This document shows, piece after piece, positions 27,954 through 36,965 of a DNA stretch of 64,000 nt (its first letter is position 1; each line of letters begins with the position of its first letter). Below the pieces are notes generated by a model. It was given only the letters and a program-made list of their open reading frames with translations, was not told the DNA's origin and ran no database searches. The position numbers and the translations under genes are program-made. Source of the DNA: CAVONV01 sp963697355 (GTDB lineage: Bacteria > Acidobacteriota > Vicinamibacteria > Marinacidobacterales > DATDRI01); assembly GCA_963697355.1 (NCBI GenBank), contig CAVONV010000016.1, positions 62,001 to 126,000 of the forward strand. Reading direction: 5' to 3'.

Positions 27954-29147
27954 TCAGATGATTCCTCTTTCTCTGTAGTCGTCCAGTCTCAGCTGGTCGA
28001 ATTCGAGGACATCAGTCAGGATCTCGTCCGTGTGCTCGCCGAGGCGCGGAGGAGGTCGCCTGATGGTTGCCTCGGTGCCCGAGTACTTGACGGGAATCCC
28101 GGCCATCTTGATCTTGCCGGCGGAAGGGTGGTCGACCTCGACGAGCATCTTTCGGTGCAAGACTTGTGGATCCGAAAACACCGCGTCCATCGTATTGATG
28201 GGAGCACAGGGCACACCCTCCGCATTTAGAATGTCGACCCACTCCTCGGCGGCTTTAGTCTGCAAGAGTGATGTTAGACGGTCGATACACTCTTTGCGAT
28301 TCTGGACACGCAAAGGGTTGGTAGAAAAGCGGGGATCCTCGATGAGCTCCGGTGCGCCGAGGCCCTTGCAGAGCTTGGCCCAGAGATTATTGTTGCCTGC
28401 GGCGATGATGATGTACTTGTCACGGACTTGGAAACCCTGGTACGGCACGATGCTTTCGTGGGCCGTACCCCAGCGTTGGGGAATCTGGCCTGAGATGAGG
28501 TAGGAGCTCGCCATGTTGACCAGAGCCGCCACTTGCGTTTCCAGAAGAGACAAGCTGATCTGCTGGCCCCTCCCGGTCTTCTCGCGGGCATAGAGGGCCG
28601 CGCAGATGGCTCCATGGGCGGAAAGGCCCGTGCAGACGTCCGTGATCGCCACTCCTACCTTGACGGGTGGACCGTTGGGCTCGCCGGTGATGCCAACCAA
28701 TCCTCCCAGAGCGGAAGCGACGACGTCGTAGCCGGTTCGGTTCTTGTAAGGGCCGTCGGGACCGAAGCCGGTTATCGAGCAATAAATGATCCCGGGATTG
28801 ACGTTACGAACAACGCCGTAGTCGATCCCGAGCCTCTCCGTCGTTCCCGGAGGGAAGTTCTCGAGGAGAACATCCGACTTGCGCGCCAAGTCCTTGATGA
28901 TCGCGACACCCTCGGGTGTCTTCAGGTTCACCGTGATGCTACGCTTATTGCGATTGATAGAGATGAAGTAAGCGCTTTCTCCCGAAGCGGTAAAGGGAGG
29001 TCCCCAGCTTCGGGTCTCGTCTCCCGCTCCGGGGAGCTCGACTTTGATCACATCGGCCCCAAGATCACCCAGGATCATGGAGCAGTAAGGCCCCGCGAGG
29101 ACACGGGATAGATCGAGAACCTGAATACCGTCGAGTGCGCCTGACAT
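27954..29147 (-). CDS. class III CoA-transferase (CaiB/BaiF family)
   Basis: 397 residues. It transfers CoA between a carboxylate and an acyl-CoA. The N-terminus GIQVLDLSRVLAGPYCSMILGDLGADVIKVELPG and NRNKRSITVNLKTPEG are diagnostic. The catalytic aspartate is Asp170 in VAITDVCTGLSAHG, matching the formyl-CoA transferase position. GAGGAG precedes the ATG. Substrates are unknown; it could activate acids for the acyl-CoA enzymes elsewhere in the window. A transcription terminator hairpin lies immediately upstream of its ribosome site, inviting an attenuation model. Confidence 0.9.
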   Translation of the reverse strand: MSGALDGIQVLDLSRVLAGPYCSMILGDLGADVIKVELPGAGDETRSWGPPFTASGESAYFISINRNKRSITVNLKTPEGVAIIKDLARKSDVLLENFPPGTTERLGIDYGVVRNVNPGIIYCSITGFGPDGPYKNRTGYDVVASALGGLVGITGEPNGPPVKVGVAITDVCTGLSAHGAICAALYAREKTGRGQQISLSLLETQVAALVNMASSYLISGQIPQRWGTAHESIVPYQGFQVRDKYIIIAAGNNNLWAKLCKGLGAPELIEDPRFSTNPLRVQNRKECIDRLTSLLQTKAAEEWVDILNAEGVPCAPINTMDAVFSDPQVLHRKMLVEVDHPSAGKIKMAGIPVKYSGTEATIRRPPPRLGEHTDEILTDVLEFDQLRLDDYRERGII

Positions 29148-29160
29148 CAGTGCTCCTCTA

Positions 29161-29206
29161 AAGAAAAAGCCGGGGGACTTGAGACATTTGAGCTCCCCCG
29201 GCTTTG
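29161..29206 (-). terminator. Rho-independent terminator just upstream of the CoA-transferase
   Basis: Read on the minus strand, a perfect 12-base stem (AAAGCCGGGGGA paired with TCCCCCGGCTTT) with a 16-base loop is followed directly by TTTTTCTTT. It ends about 14 bases before the CoA-transferase ATG, so its T-tract abuts the ribosome site GAGGAG. It can end transcripts arriving from the outer-membrane protein gene, or act as an attenuator of the CoA-transferase. Confidence 0.75.
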
Positions 29207-29529
29207 AGAATCCTTAGTGAATAGCGGGACCTGCTGATGATACGGACCAAGGAGTGCTGGGTTTCTCGAATCGCGCAGGGACTATTATCCAAAACACCCT
29301 CGAGTTCGTTTACAAGGACTGTGCCATTGGAACTATACTGCTTTAGCTCTACTCTCGGACGCTTCAATCCACTGAAAAAAAGTCACTTATCTCTATGGGT
29401 CGACTCAAGCGTAACGAGAAATAAAGGGACGCGAGTGGGTCTCACGCCCCAGGTTATGGCGATTTAGCTCAAGAAGGGATGACGGGGACGGTCCCTTGTG
29501 GGCTATCCCCTGACCAACCAGACAGAGAC
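29207..29529. other. intergenic gap upstream of the terminator
   Basis: About 320 bases with no supported gene. A degenerate GGGGACGGTCCC palindrome lies near 29480. A promoter for the CoA-transferase would have to lie here if the hairpin is an attenuator. Confidence 0.4.
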
Positions 29530-30102
29530 CTAGAACCTAAAAGACACACCGGCCACGATCCGGTTTAGATCTGGATTGGTGTCGATCTGGATGCCGGTAA
29601 GAGGGATCACGAACTTAGGATCGTTGTCGTCCGTTTGAAGCGAGAACCGGCGATAGTCGAGCTTGATGCCGATGCTATCGGTGACATAGATCTTGGCGCC
29701 AAAGCCAAAATTGAACGCGCCAACGGTTCCGCCGAAATTGTCGAGTATGTCCGCGTTGAGGCTGGTGCTTACGAGTCCATAGCCGACCGTTCCGTAAGGG
29801 TAGAAGACACCCAACGGTATTTGAAGGACGATGTTACCCATGAGATTGAAAATCGAAGCTCCAGTGTCGAAAGGGCCAATCTCAAAGGTGGATGAAGGCG
29901 AGTACTCCATTCCAAATTCGACACCCAAGAAACCCCCGAATATCCCAATGGTGCCGCCGAAAGTGGTCATGTTGGTAAGGCGCAGGTCGGTGGCAGAGGT
30001 GCGACCCAGGTACAAAGAGGCTTCTCCTTTTGCGTCCGCCTCCGTGACACCAAGCAGGAACATCGTGGCAGCGACAATAGTCACGACAAGAGCCTTTTTC
30101 AT
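29530..30102 (-). CDS. outer-membrane beta-barrel protein
   Basis: 190 residues from ATG 30102 (MKKALVVTIVAATMFLLG, a signal peptide cut near EADA); a GTG at 30114 is less likely because its only ribosome site would be immediately adjacent. The mature part is about 170 residues of alternating amphipathic strands rich in Gly and aromatics, with TVGYGLVSTSL, FNFGFGAKIYVTDSIGIKLDYRRF and the C-terminal phenylalanine of SFRF typical of BamA-assembled barrels. The size suggests eight strands, like OmpW or OmpA-type small barrels. The role is unknown. Confidence 0.8.
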   Translation of the reverse strand: MKKALVVTIVAATMFLLGVTEADAKGEASLYLGRTSATDLRLTNMTTFGGTIGIFGGFLGVEFGMEYSPSSTFEIGPFDTGASIFNLMGNIVLQIPLGVFYPYGTVGYGLVSTSLNADILDNFGGTVGAFNFGFGAKIYVTDSIGIKLDYRRFSLQTDDNDPKFVIPLTGIQIDTNPDLNRIVAGVSFRF

Positions 30103-30346
30103 TTCTTTTCTCACTTCCTCGGCGCTCCGACACCTCTAATTTACCGCAGAACCTGCTTTGATGAAACGTAGTATTTAGGGGTCTCTCGAGTCGAGTTGGC
30201 TTTGTTCCGCCGAAATGTCTGGCCTCGTGGCCAGCCAGAAGGCACGGCTAGCTCCTTCAGAAGCTTCCCTCAGGAGGCGGACGCCGAGGCGATGAGACAG
30301 CAGAAGCTGATTTGCAGTTGCTTCTCCTATGCAACATGATTCGATC

Positions 30347-31454
30347 ATGATTTGGTCAATTGAGTGCACGCGATGTTGTGAAGCCTATCCCAAGGACTTC
30401 CTTGGTTTTCGATGCAGGTGCGGTGGTCCGTTGGAGATTCGTTTCGAGACCGTCATGATACGAGATGACCTCACGCCCTCTCAAACCCTCTGGAGGTACC
30501 GGCGCGCTCTTCCTCTCGAAAGAGATGCTTCCATCGTCAGTTTGGGAGAGGGGATGACGCCTGTTCTCGAAGAGACGGTCGACGGGTCTTCCGTGGGCCT
30601 GAAACTAGAGTTTCTAGCGCCAACAGGCTCGTTCAAAGAATCGCGGTGCCTCGGTGTTGCTGAGCCGTCTCAAGGAAATGGGAGTCGAAGAGATTCTAGA
30701 GGATAGCTCGGGTAACGCCGGGTGCTCTCTCGCTGCTTACTCTGCGGCAGCAGGGATTCGTTGCCGCGTGATGGTCCCGGCCGACATACCGGAAAGTAAG
30801 GCGGTCCAAATTGCGAGCTACGGAGCCATACTCGAACGCGTCTCAGGCACCCGCGATGATGTGGCAAACCGCGCACTCGAGCGCTCCCGCGAGACATTTT
30901 ATGCCAGTCATAACTGGCAGCCGTTTTTTTTGCAGGGGACGAAAACGTTTGCCTACGAGGTGTTCGAGCAAATGGATCCGCTTCCTGATTACATCTTTTA
31001 TCCCATTGGTAATGGTTCGCTTCTTATTGGGAGCTACAAAGGCTTTGAAGAAATGAAAGCCATGAGATGGCTAGAGAAGGTTCCGGGCCTCGTGGGTGTC
31101 CAAGCCGTTTCCCATTCTCCCATCTACGCCGAAATCACCGGAAAAAGGGCGGAGACCAAGACCAAGAAAACTCTCGCCGGCGGCATTGCGATTGGAGAGC
31201 CTGCACGACTTCGGTCGGTGGTCGAAGCGATACGAGCCACGGACGGTACGGCGGTCGTCGTCAACGACGCACAAATTCAAGCCGCCCAGAGATGGCTGGC
31301 TCGAAGAGGATACTTGGTCGAGCCCACCTCTGCCGCTGCTCTAGCCGGCTACCATGTGTGGCGGGAGGCGAATCGAGATTTCGGCGGGCGCGTTCTGATT
31401 CCTTTGACAGGCCTTGGCTTGAAGGACCTGGAGTCGTTGTCGCGTTTGGTATGA
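30347..31454 (+). CDS. threonine synthase-like PLP enzyme, frameshifted at the active-site lysine
   Basis: The first frame (from ATG 30347) begins with a zinc-ribbon-like start (CTRCCEAYP, RCRCGGPLEI) and reaches GLKLEFLAPTGSFKE. The second begins LLSRLKEMGVEEILEDSSGNAGCSLAAYSAAAG and ends LIPLTGLGLKD. The break is at 30634-30642, inside the motif that should read GSFKDRG and holds the PLP lysine: dropping one A from AAAGAATCGC restores SFKDRGAS. The corrected length is 368 residues. Threonine synthase makes threonine from O-phosphohomoserine. It could also be a related threonine-dehydratase-like enzyme. It is isolated, with no threonine pathway neighbours. Confidence 0.8.
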
Positions 31455-31479
31455 GTTGCGTCTAGCCAACCCGAGTGGG

Positions 31480-31660
31480 AGTAGTAGAAAGGAGTAAGTA
31501 GAAAGTAGCTCTCGTATTGACGACTACTAGATCTTTTCTTTTGTTCTCTCTTCTTTATTCTTTATTCTTTCTCCTACTTTGATACTTGATCGCTCCATAC
31601 AGCCGGGCCTACTTGAGTGCTCGAGTACTTGAGTTCTTGAGTTCTTTATCGGAGTTATGC
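31480..31660. repeat. degenerate 7- and 8-base tandem repeats
   Basis: This gap before the DUF362 gene is built of GTAGAAA-like units, CTTTATT units (two consecutive near 31554) and an 8-base series of the GAGTACTT/GAGTTCTT type near 31616-31646. The units match those of other gaps. Confidence 0.65.
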
Positions 31661-31694
31661 TTAACTATGCTCAACGATAGAAAGGAACCTCATC

Positions 31695-32669
31695 ATGACC
31701 GACCCGGGCTCGAGTCGCCGCGATTTCATCAAGCGATCCTCCAAAGCGGGCATTGCCGTGCTGACAGCCGGTGGTCTGGGCTTCTGGTTGCGATCTCGCA
31801 GTGAGCATCCTCAACAAGAGGTGTCTGCGTCAGGCCTTCGCGATTACAGAGTTGATGTTAGTCGGCCAATTCCCGACATGGTGGTCGCTTCAGATGGATC
31901 TCCCGAGGACATCACAAAGGCTGCGATCAATGCGCTCGGTGGGATGGAGACCTTTGTATCTCGAGGTGACGTCGTTGTCCTGAAGCCCAATATCGGTTGG
32001 GATCGTGTACCGCAACAAGCGGCCAACACCAATCCGGAAGTCGTCAAAACCGTGGCCGAGCTTTGTTTCAATGCCGGTGCAAAGAAGGTCGTGGTCACGG
32101 ATGTCTCCTGCAACGAGCCGCGAAGGTGTTTTCGAAGAAGCGGCATAGCGAAGGCGGCGGAATCCGTGGGTGCCACCGTGATCTTGCCGGAGGAGCGGAA
32201 GTTCCGGGATATTCGGATCAATGGCGAGGCTCTTACCGTTTGGCCGGTTTTCACGCCGGTCATCGAGGCGGACAAGATCATCAATTTGCCCATCCTGAAG
32301 CATCACAATCTTGCTCGAGCCACCATGGCCATGAAGAACTGGTACGGAATGCTGGGCGGGCGGAGAAACCAACTGCATCAAAACATCGACGTCAGTATCG
32401 CCGACCTCTCGACGTTTCTCCGTCCTACGCTGACGATTCTGGATGCCTACCGCATCTTGATGACGAACGGACCACAAGGCGGAAACCTCGAGGACGTAAA
32501 GCTTGCGAAAACCCTCATTGCGAGTACCGATCCCATCGCGGTAGATGCTTTCGGGGCTACATTTCTCGATCTCCATGCGGATCAACTGCCTTTCATTACC
32601 ATTGGCCACGACCGTGGGATCGGGAACAAGAATTATCAAGAGCTCGACATCGAAAGAGTCAGTTTGTAG
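31695..32669 (+). CDS. Tat-exported DUF362 protein
   Basis: 324 residues. A twin-arginine signal, SRRDFIKRSSKAGIAVLTAGGLGFW, is at residues 7-31. The rest is a DUF362 domain: VVVLKPNIGWDR, NTNPEVVKTVAELCFNAGAKKVVVTD, and INLPILKHHNLARATMAMKNWYGMLGG, followed by DPIAVDAFGATFL. DUF362 is a domain of unknown function often found near or fused to ferredoxins. Here it is the first gene of a cassette with a polyferredoxin, a lipoprotein and a Tat-exported aldo/keto reductase. It carries no iron-sulfur cysteines of its own, so any electrons would have to come from a partner. Confidence 0.85.
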   Translation: MTDPGSSRRDFIKRSSKAGIAVLTAGGLGFWLRSRSEHPQQEVSASGLRDYRVDVSRPIPDMVVASDGSPEDITKAAINALGGMETFVSRGDVVVLKPNIGWDRVPQQAANTNPEVVKTVAELCFNAGAKKVVVTDVSCNEPRRCFRRSGIAKAAESVGATVILPEERKFRDIRINGEALTVWPVFTPVIEADKIINLPILKHHNLARATMAMKNWYGMLGGRRNQLHQNIDVSIADLSTFLRPTLTILDAYRILMTNGPQGGNLEDVKLAKTLIASTDPIAVDAFGATFLDLHADQLPFITIGHDRGIGNKNYQELDIERVSL

Positions 32670-32732
32670 GCAGTCGGCTCGCTCGCCTTGCCCAAGACAA
32701 GTGCAAGCCGTTGATGAAGTGAGAGTGGAATC

Positions 32733-34454
32733 ATGGCAACCGAGAAGAAGCAGACCACGTGGGAGAAGTTTGTAGACGCTTTTAGAGCCAAGAAGACGCC
32801 TGCGGAACCCTCCGCAGAATTTCACAGTTGTTCTTCTTTGCTTTTCCTGTTCCTCCTGTTCAGAACGGATTTTCCTCGTTACGGTGGAGGCGGGGAGTGC
32901 GGAACCGATACGATTGGCTATCCGGTCAGTATTTTCCTCGAAATGGATCCGTTGGTGGCCTTTTCGCCACGTCCATTTCTACTCATACACTCTACAAGAA
33001 CACATCTGGGCACTGGTCATCATTGCCGGCACGCTCGTGGTCGGCCGTTTCTTTTGTGGGTGGATTTGTCCTCTTGGGCTCGCTCAGCCATTTCTTCTCG
33101 AGCTACAAGCCGGAGCGACGGGGCAAGAAGCGGATCGAAGCCAACCGATACAAGAAATGGATGTCGACGAAGTACTACCTGCTCATCGGCGTTCTCGTCA
33201 TGTCGCTTTTCACTTCACTCGTGACGGGCCTCATCGATCCCATACCTTTCCTGGTTCGATCGCTCACCGTTTCGATACTTCCCGCGATGAATATCGTTAT
33301 TGGTGGCGGTCTCGATGCCCTCTATGGTACGGAGAATGCGGCTCTGCAGTCGGTCGCCGACGTCGGCTACAAGTTGTTTGCGACGAACATCTTGACTTAC
33401 GAACCTCGCTACTATCATTGGGGTTTTCTCGTTGGCCTCATCTTTGTCGGGGTGCTTCTGCTCAATCGATTCATTACACGCTTTTGGTGTCGGGGCATCT
33501 GTCCGCTCGGAGCCCTAATGGGGCTACTCTCTCGGTTCTCTATATACGGCATGGAGAAGAACAACGCGGCTTGCGATGACTGCAATCGTTGCCTCCTGCA
33601 TTGCCAGGGAGCTTGCGAGCCGCAAGGGGGTGTGGCCTGGAGACAGGCGGAATGCCATCTGTGTTTCAACTGTGAGACCGAATGTCCGAACGACGTTATC
33701 AAATTCAAGTTTTATCCCAATCTCGAATCAGTTCGTACGGGAGCAGATTTGAAGCGACGGAAAGTCCTCACCGCCTCGGCTGCCGGTCTGGTGGCTCTGC
33801 CCATGTTGCGCGCCACCACGGGTTTGGCCAAGGACTACGATGCGCGGCTCATCCGCCCGCCGGGATCGGTCGAGGAAGATGAGTTCTTGGCTCGTTGCAT
33901 TCGCTGCGGAGAGTGCATGAAGGTTTGTCCCAACAACGCGATCCATCCGACTTTGTTTGAAGCGGGCTTGGAGGGTATCTGGTCTCCGACTCTCATCATG
34001 CGCGTTGGATACTGCGAATCGACATGCACGCTCTGCGGACAAGTGTGTCCCACCGGCGCGATTTGGGAAATCACCGAAGACGAGAGGATGGGGCGGACGA
34101 GCCCATCCGACCGAAAGCGATGGATTCCCGGCTGAAGAAGGTCAACCTGTGAAGATCGGGACCGCTTTCTACGACCGAGGCCGGTGCCTACCCTGGGCGA
34201 TGGACATTCCGTGTATCGTCTGCGAGGAGTTCTGTCCGACTTCACCCAAAGCGATTTGGGTCAAGGAGGAAGAGGTGACTCGTTCCGATGGGACGACCAT
34301 TGTCGTACAGAGACCGAGAGTGGATGTGGATCGTTGCATTGGTTGTGGCGTCTGTGAGCACGTTTGCCCTGTACAGAACAAACCGGCGGTTTATGTGACC
34401 AACATAGGGGAGACGCGATCTAGGACGAATCAGATTAGGTTGGGGAGTAGTTGA
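32733..34454 (+). CDS. NapH/NapG-like membrane polyferredoxin, multiply frameshifted
   Basis: Pieces in three frames join into one protein: TWEKFVDAFRAKKT, a first membrane helix (LFFFAFPVPPV), GYPVSIFLEMDPLVAF, HIWALVIIAGTLVVG with FFCGWICPLG, then a continuous part with further helices and CRGICPLG. Cytoplasmic ferredoxin cysteines (CDDCNRC, CHLCFNCETECP) follow, and then RRKVLTASAAGLVALPML, a Tat-like helix. After it come CIRCGECMKVCP, CTLCGQVCP and finally CIVCEEFCP and CIGCGVCEHVCP. The order equals NapH followed by NapG/MauM. Breaks cluster at 32800-33100 and at about 34095-34135. Six single-base insertions would give 572 codons. It would carry electrons across the membrane. Confidence 0.78.
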
Positions 34455-34462
34455 ATCGAGAA

Positions 34463-34502
34463 TTCGAGTACTCGAGTACTCAAGTATTCAAGTACTCAAG
34501 TG
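34463..34502. repeat. 8-base tandem repeat before the lipoprotein gene
   Basis: Four to five units of the kind CGAGTACT, CGAGTACT, CAAGTATT, CAAGTACT lie in the short gap between the polyferredoxin and lipoprotein genes, ending about ten bases before the AGAGGGG ribosome site. Confidence 0.75.
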
Positions 34503-34517
34503 AAGAGGGGTTTATTT

Positions 34518-35462
34518 ATGTGTCTTAGAAACATCATTGCTTCTTTTGCTTTCGTGGGATTGATGATGGCCTGTGGGGGGGGGCAGCCGGCTGTTGAGGA
34601 AGGAGTTGTTCCGGAGGTGACATCGGGCGGCTCTGATTTGATCGCGCTCTTGCCAGCGGATAATGCCGTGTCGGATTGGACCAAGACGGGCGAGCCCAGG
34701 TTCTTCACGCCCGATAACCTCTGGGAGTTCATCAACGGAGCTGCCGATGGCTACGTGATGTATGGCTTTGAAGAAGTCGCGACGGCCGATTATTCGATGG
34801 GGACGACTGATCAGCAAGCCGTCATCGACATCTACAGGATGCAGGATCCCCTCCATGCTTTCGGCATCTATTGCCAAGAACGGAATCCGGACTACGAGTT
34901 CCTCGATATCGGAGCCGAAGGCTATATCGGTGGAACGGCCTTGAATTTCTGGCACGGCCCGTACTACGTGAAGTTGACTGTGTTCGAAGAGAGCGATGAG
35001 CTCAAGGAACAACTGACGAACCTCGCCGAAGCGATCTCTGGAAAGATCGACCATCAAGCGGTCGAGCCTCGAGAAGCAGGGTACTTCCCAACGGAAAACC
35101 AGAAAGCTCGGAGCATCCAATTCTTACCCCGAGATGTATTGGGCCAGAGCTACCTCAGAAATGCCTTCGAGGTTCAGTACCAATCCGATGCCACCGATTA
35201 CAAGATCGTGGCCGTACTGGCGGAGGATGCCGAAACCGCAGCGAGTGGTCTGAGCAAGTACAAGGAGTTCCTCTTGGGGAGCGGCGAACAGACTGTTCTC
35301 GAGGGATTGGGAGACGAGGGCTTTGTTGGAGAAGATAGGTTCTACGGCAAAGTCCTGGCCGTCCGTTCCGGCAGTAACCTTTTGATTGTTCTGGGCCCGC
35401 CTTCGGAGGAGGTGGGAAAGAATGCACTTGCCGCAATGCTCAGCAAAATGAGTACAAGCTAG
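34518..35462 (+). CDS. DUF6599-like lipoprotein
   Basis: 314 residues from ATG 34518, seven bases after AGAGGGG. The signal peptide ends FAFVGLMMACGGG, a lipobox-like cysteine with an imperfect -3 position, so a lipoprotein is likely. The mature part begins LLPADNAVSDWTKTGEPRFFTPDNLWEFINGAADGYVMYGFEEV and has two similar alpha/beta halves. This fits DUF6599-type proteins as I recall them, for which no function is established. It sits between the polyferredoxin and the aldo/keto reductase in the same strand, so it probably belongs to that exported redox cassette. Confidence 0.75.
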   Translation: MCLRNIIASFAFVGLMMACGGGQPAVEEGVVPEVTSGGSDLIALLPADNAVSDWTKTGEPRFFTPDNLWEFINGAADGYVMYGFEEVATADYSMGTTDQQAVIDIYRMQDPLHAFGIYCQERNPDYEFLDIGAEGYIGGTALNFWHGPYYVKLTVFEESDELKEQLTNLAEAISGKIDHQAVEPREAGYFPTENQKARSIQFLPRDVLGQSYLRNAFEVQYQSDATDYKIVAVLAEDAETAASGLSKYKEFLLGSGEQTVLEGLGDEGFVGEDRFYGKVLAVRSGSNLLIVLGPPSEEVGKNALAAMLSKMSTS

Positions 35463-35579
35463 AGCAGTTAGAAAACGCCCGCCTTCGCCCATGGATTTCA
35501 GAGTATGGCTACGGCGGGTCCGCCGAAACGTTGGATTCGCGAGACGTCTGCCAACGGCGTTGGCGGAAAGGAGTGTGTG

Positions 35580-36788
35580 ATGAAAGGAAAGGTCTCTGAT
35601 TGTAGTCGTCGAGAGTTCCTGTCTCGTACTTCCGTCGGCTTGGCTTCAGTGAGCCTGACCGGTTTCACTACTGTTGGCAAACCTCGTGGCACTCTCGTCC
35701 AATCGGACGCAGGGATTATTTACAGAACTCTTGGCAAGACTGGAATCCGTCTTCCTATCGTGAGCATGGGAGTGATGAACGCGAACAATCCCGAGCTCAT
35801 TCCGCGCTCCTACGAAATCGGCGTGCGTCTCTTCGACACGGCCAAGAGTTATCAGGGAGGCCGGAACGAGGAGATGGTGGGAACTGGGATCGAGAGGATG
35901 AAAGTAAGGGACAAGGTCACCATTGTGACGAAGATCCCCGCACCAGGTCGCAGTAGGGACGGTTTCCCGAGCACAATGGGAAAGGAAGCCGTAAAAAAGC
36001 AATTTCTCGAGGATTTCGCGGGTTGCGCGAAGAGGCTCCGAAGCGAGTACGTGGACGTTTTGATGTTGCACAACATCCGAACCGCCGAGGATGCGCATAA
36101 TCCAGGCGTCGTCGAGGCTCTAGCGCAACTCAAGAAGGAAGGCAGAGCCCGTTTCGTCGGTGTCTCAACGCATGCGGGCCAAGACCTCGTCCTGAACGAA
36201 GTGGCGGGTATGGATTTCTACGACGTGGTCCTTTTCTCCGTCAATTTCACCATGGCGGACAATGCGGCTCTGTTCGAAGCCATCGAGAACGCCGCCCAAA
36301 AGGGCATCGGCTTGATCGCCATGAAGACCCAGGGTGGGGGACGCCAACGCAAGAACCTAGGGCCCATCAACGAGACGGCTGCGCTCAAATATGTGCTGCG
36401 GAACGAGCACATCACGACGGCCATACCGGGCTACACGAATTTCGATCACATGGCTCAGGATTTTGAGGTCGCCCGTGGTTTGGATCTCAATGAAGAAGAG
36501 AAGGCGTTTCTCGAAAGCAAGGAGATCAAAGTCACAACGGCATTCTGTCAGCAGTGTTACAAGTGTGTCGAAACTTGCCCCAAATCAGTGGATATTCCAA
36601 CCCTCATGCGTACCCATATGTATGCTGGGCAGTATTCCAACTTTTTCGAAGCGCGAGCGACCTTGGAAGGTATCCCAGTGTCCGAAGGCCTGGGAATGTG
36701 CACGTCTTGTGCTACCTGCGAGGCACGGTGCGCCCATGTCGTCGATATCGCTCACAGCATTGCTGAGCTCAAGACGATTTATGCGTAG
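35580..36788 (+). CDS. Tat-exported aldo/keto reductase with C-terminal 4Fe-4S domain
   Basis: 402 residues from ATG 35580 with AAGGAG six bases upstream. A twin-arginine signal is in CSRREFLSRTSVGLASVSL. The aldo/keto reductase barrel follows (YRTLGKTGIRLPIVSMG) with an apparently complete catalytic tetrad: Asp and Tyr in FDTAKSYQG, Lys in VTKIP and His in MLHNI. The C-terminal ~80 residues hold CQQCYKCVETCP and CTSCATCEARC, enough for iron-sulfur clusters. Such enzymes normally use NAD(P)H in the cytoplasm. Export plus a ferredoxin domain suggests it receives electrons from the polyferredoxin two genes upstream. The substrate is unknown. Confidence 0.88.
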   Translation: MKGKVSDCSRREFLSRTSVGLASVSLTGFTTVGKPRGTLVQSDAGIIYRTLGKTGIRLPIVSMGVMNANNPELIPRSYEIGVRLFDTAKSYQGGRNEEMVGTGIERMKVRDKVTIVTKIPAPGRSRDGFPSTMGKEAVKKQFLEDFAGCAKRLRSEYVDVLMLHNIRTAEDAHNPGVVEALAQLKKEGRARFVGVSTHAGQDLVLNEVAGMDFYDVVLFSVNFTMADNAALFEAIENAAQKGIGLIAMKTQGGGRQRKNLGPINETAALKYVLRNEHITTAIPGYTNFDHMAQDFEVARGLDLNEEEKAFLESKEIKVTTAFCQQCYKCVETCPKSVDIPTLMRTHMYAGQYSNFFEARATLEGIPVSEGLGMCTSCATCEARCAHVVDIAHSIAELKTIYA

Positions 36789-36804
36789 AGTAGCAACAGT
36801 GCAG

Positions 36805-36869
<65 letters not shown>

Positions 36870-36965
36870 GCCGCTTCTGGGTGATTACCCGGCGAAGCCG
36901 GGCGACTTTCTCCTTTGTACTTTCTCCTTCCTCCTGACATCGTTACTCACCAATCAACGATGTAA

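Noticed and set aside
31890..32825. Minus-strand frame of 311 codons opposite the DUF362 gene
   Set aside because: Shadow frame; the plus strand has a Tat signal and DUF362 motifs.
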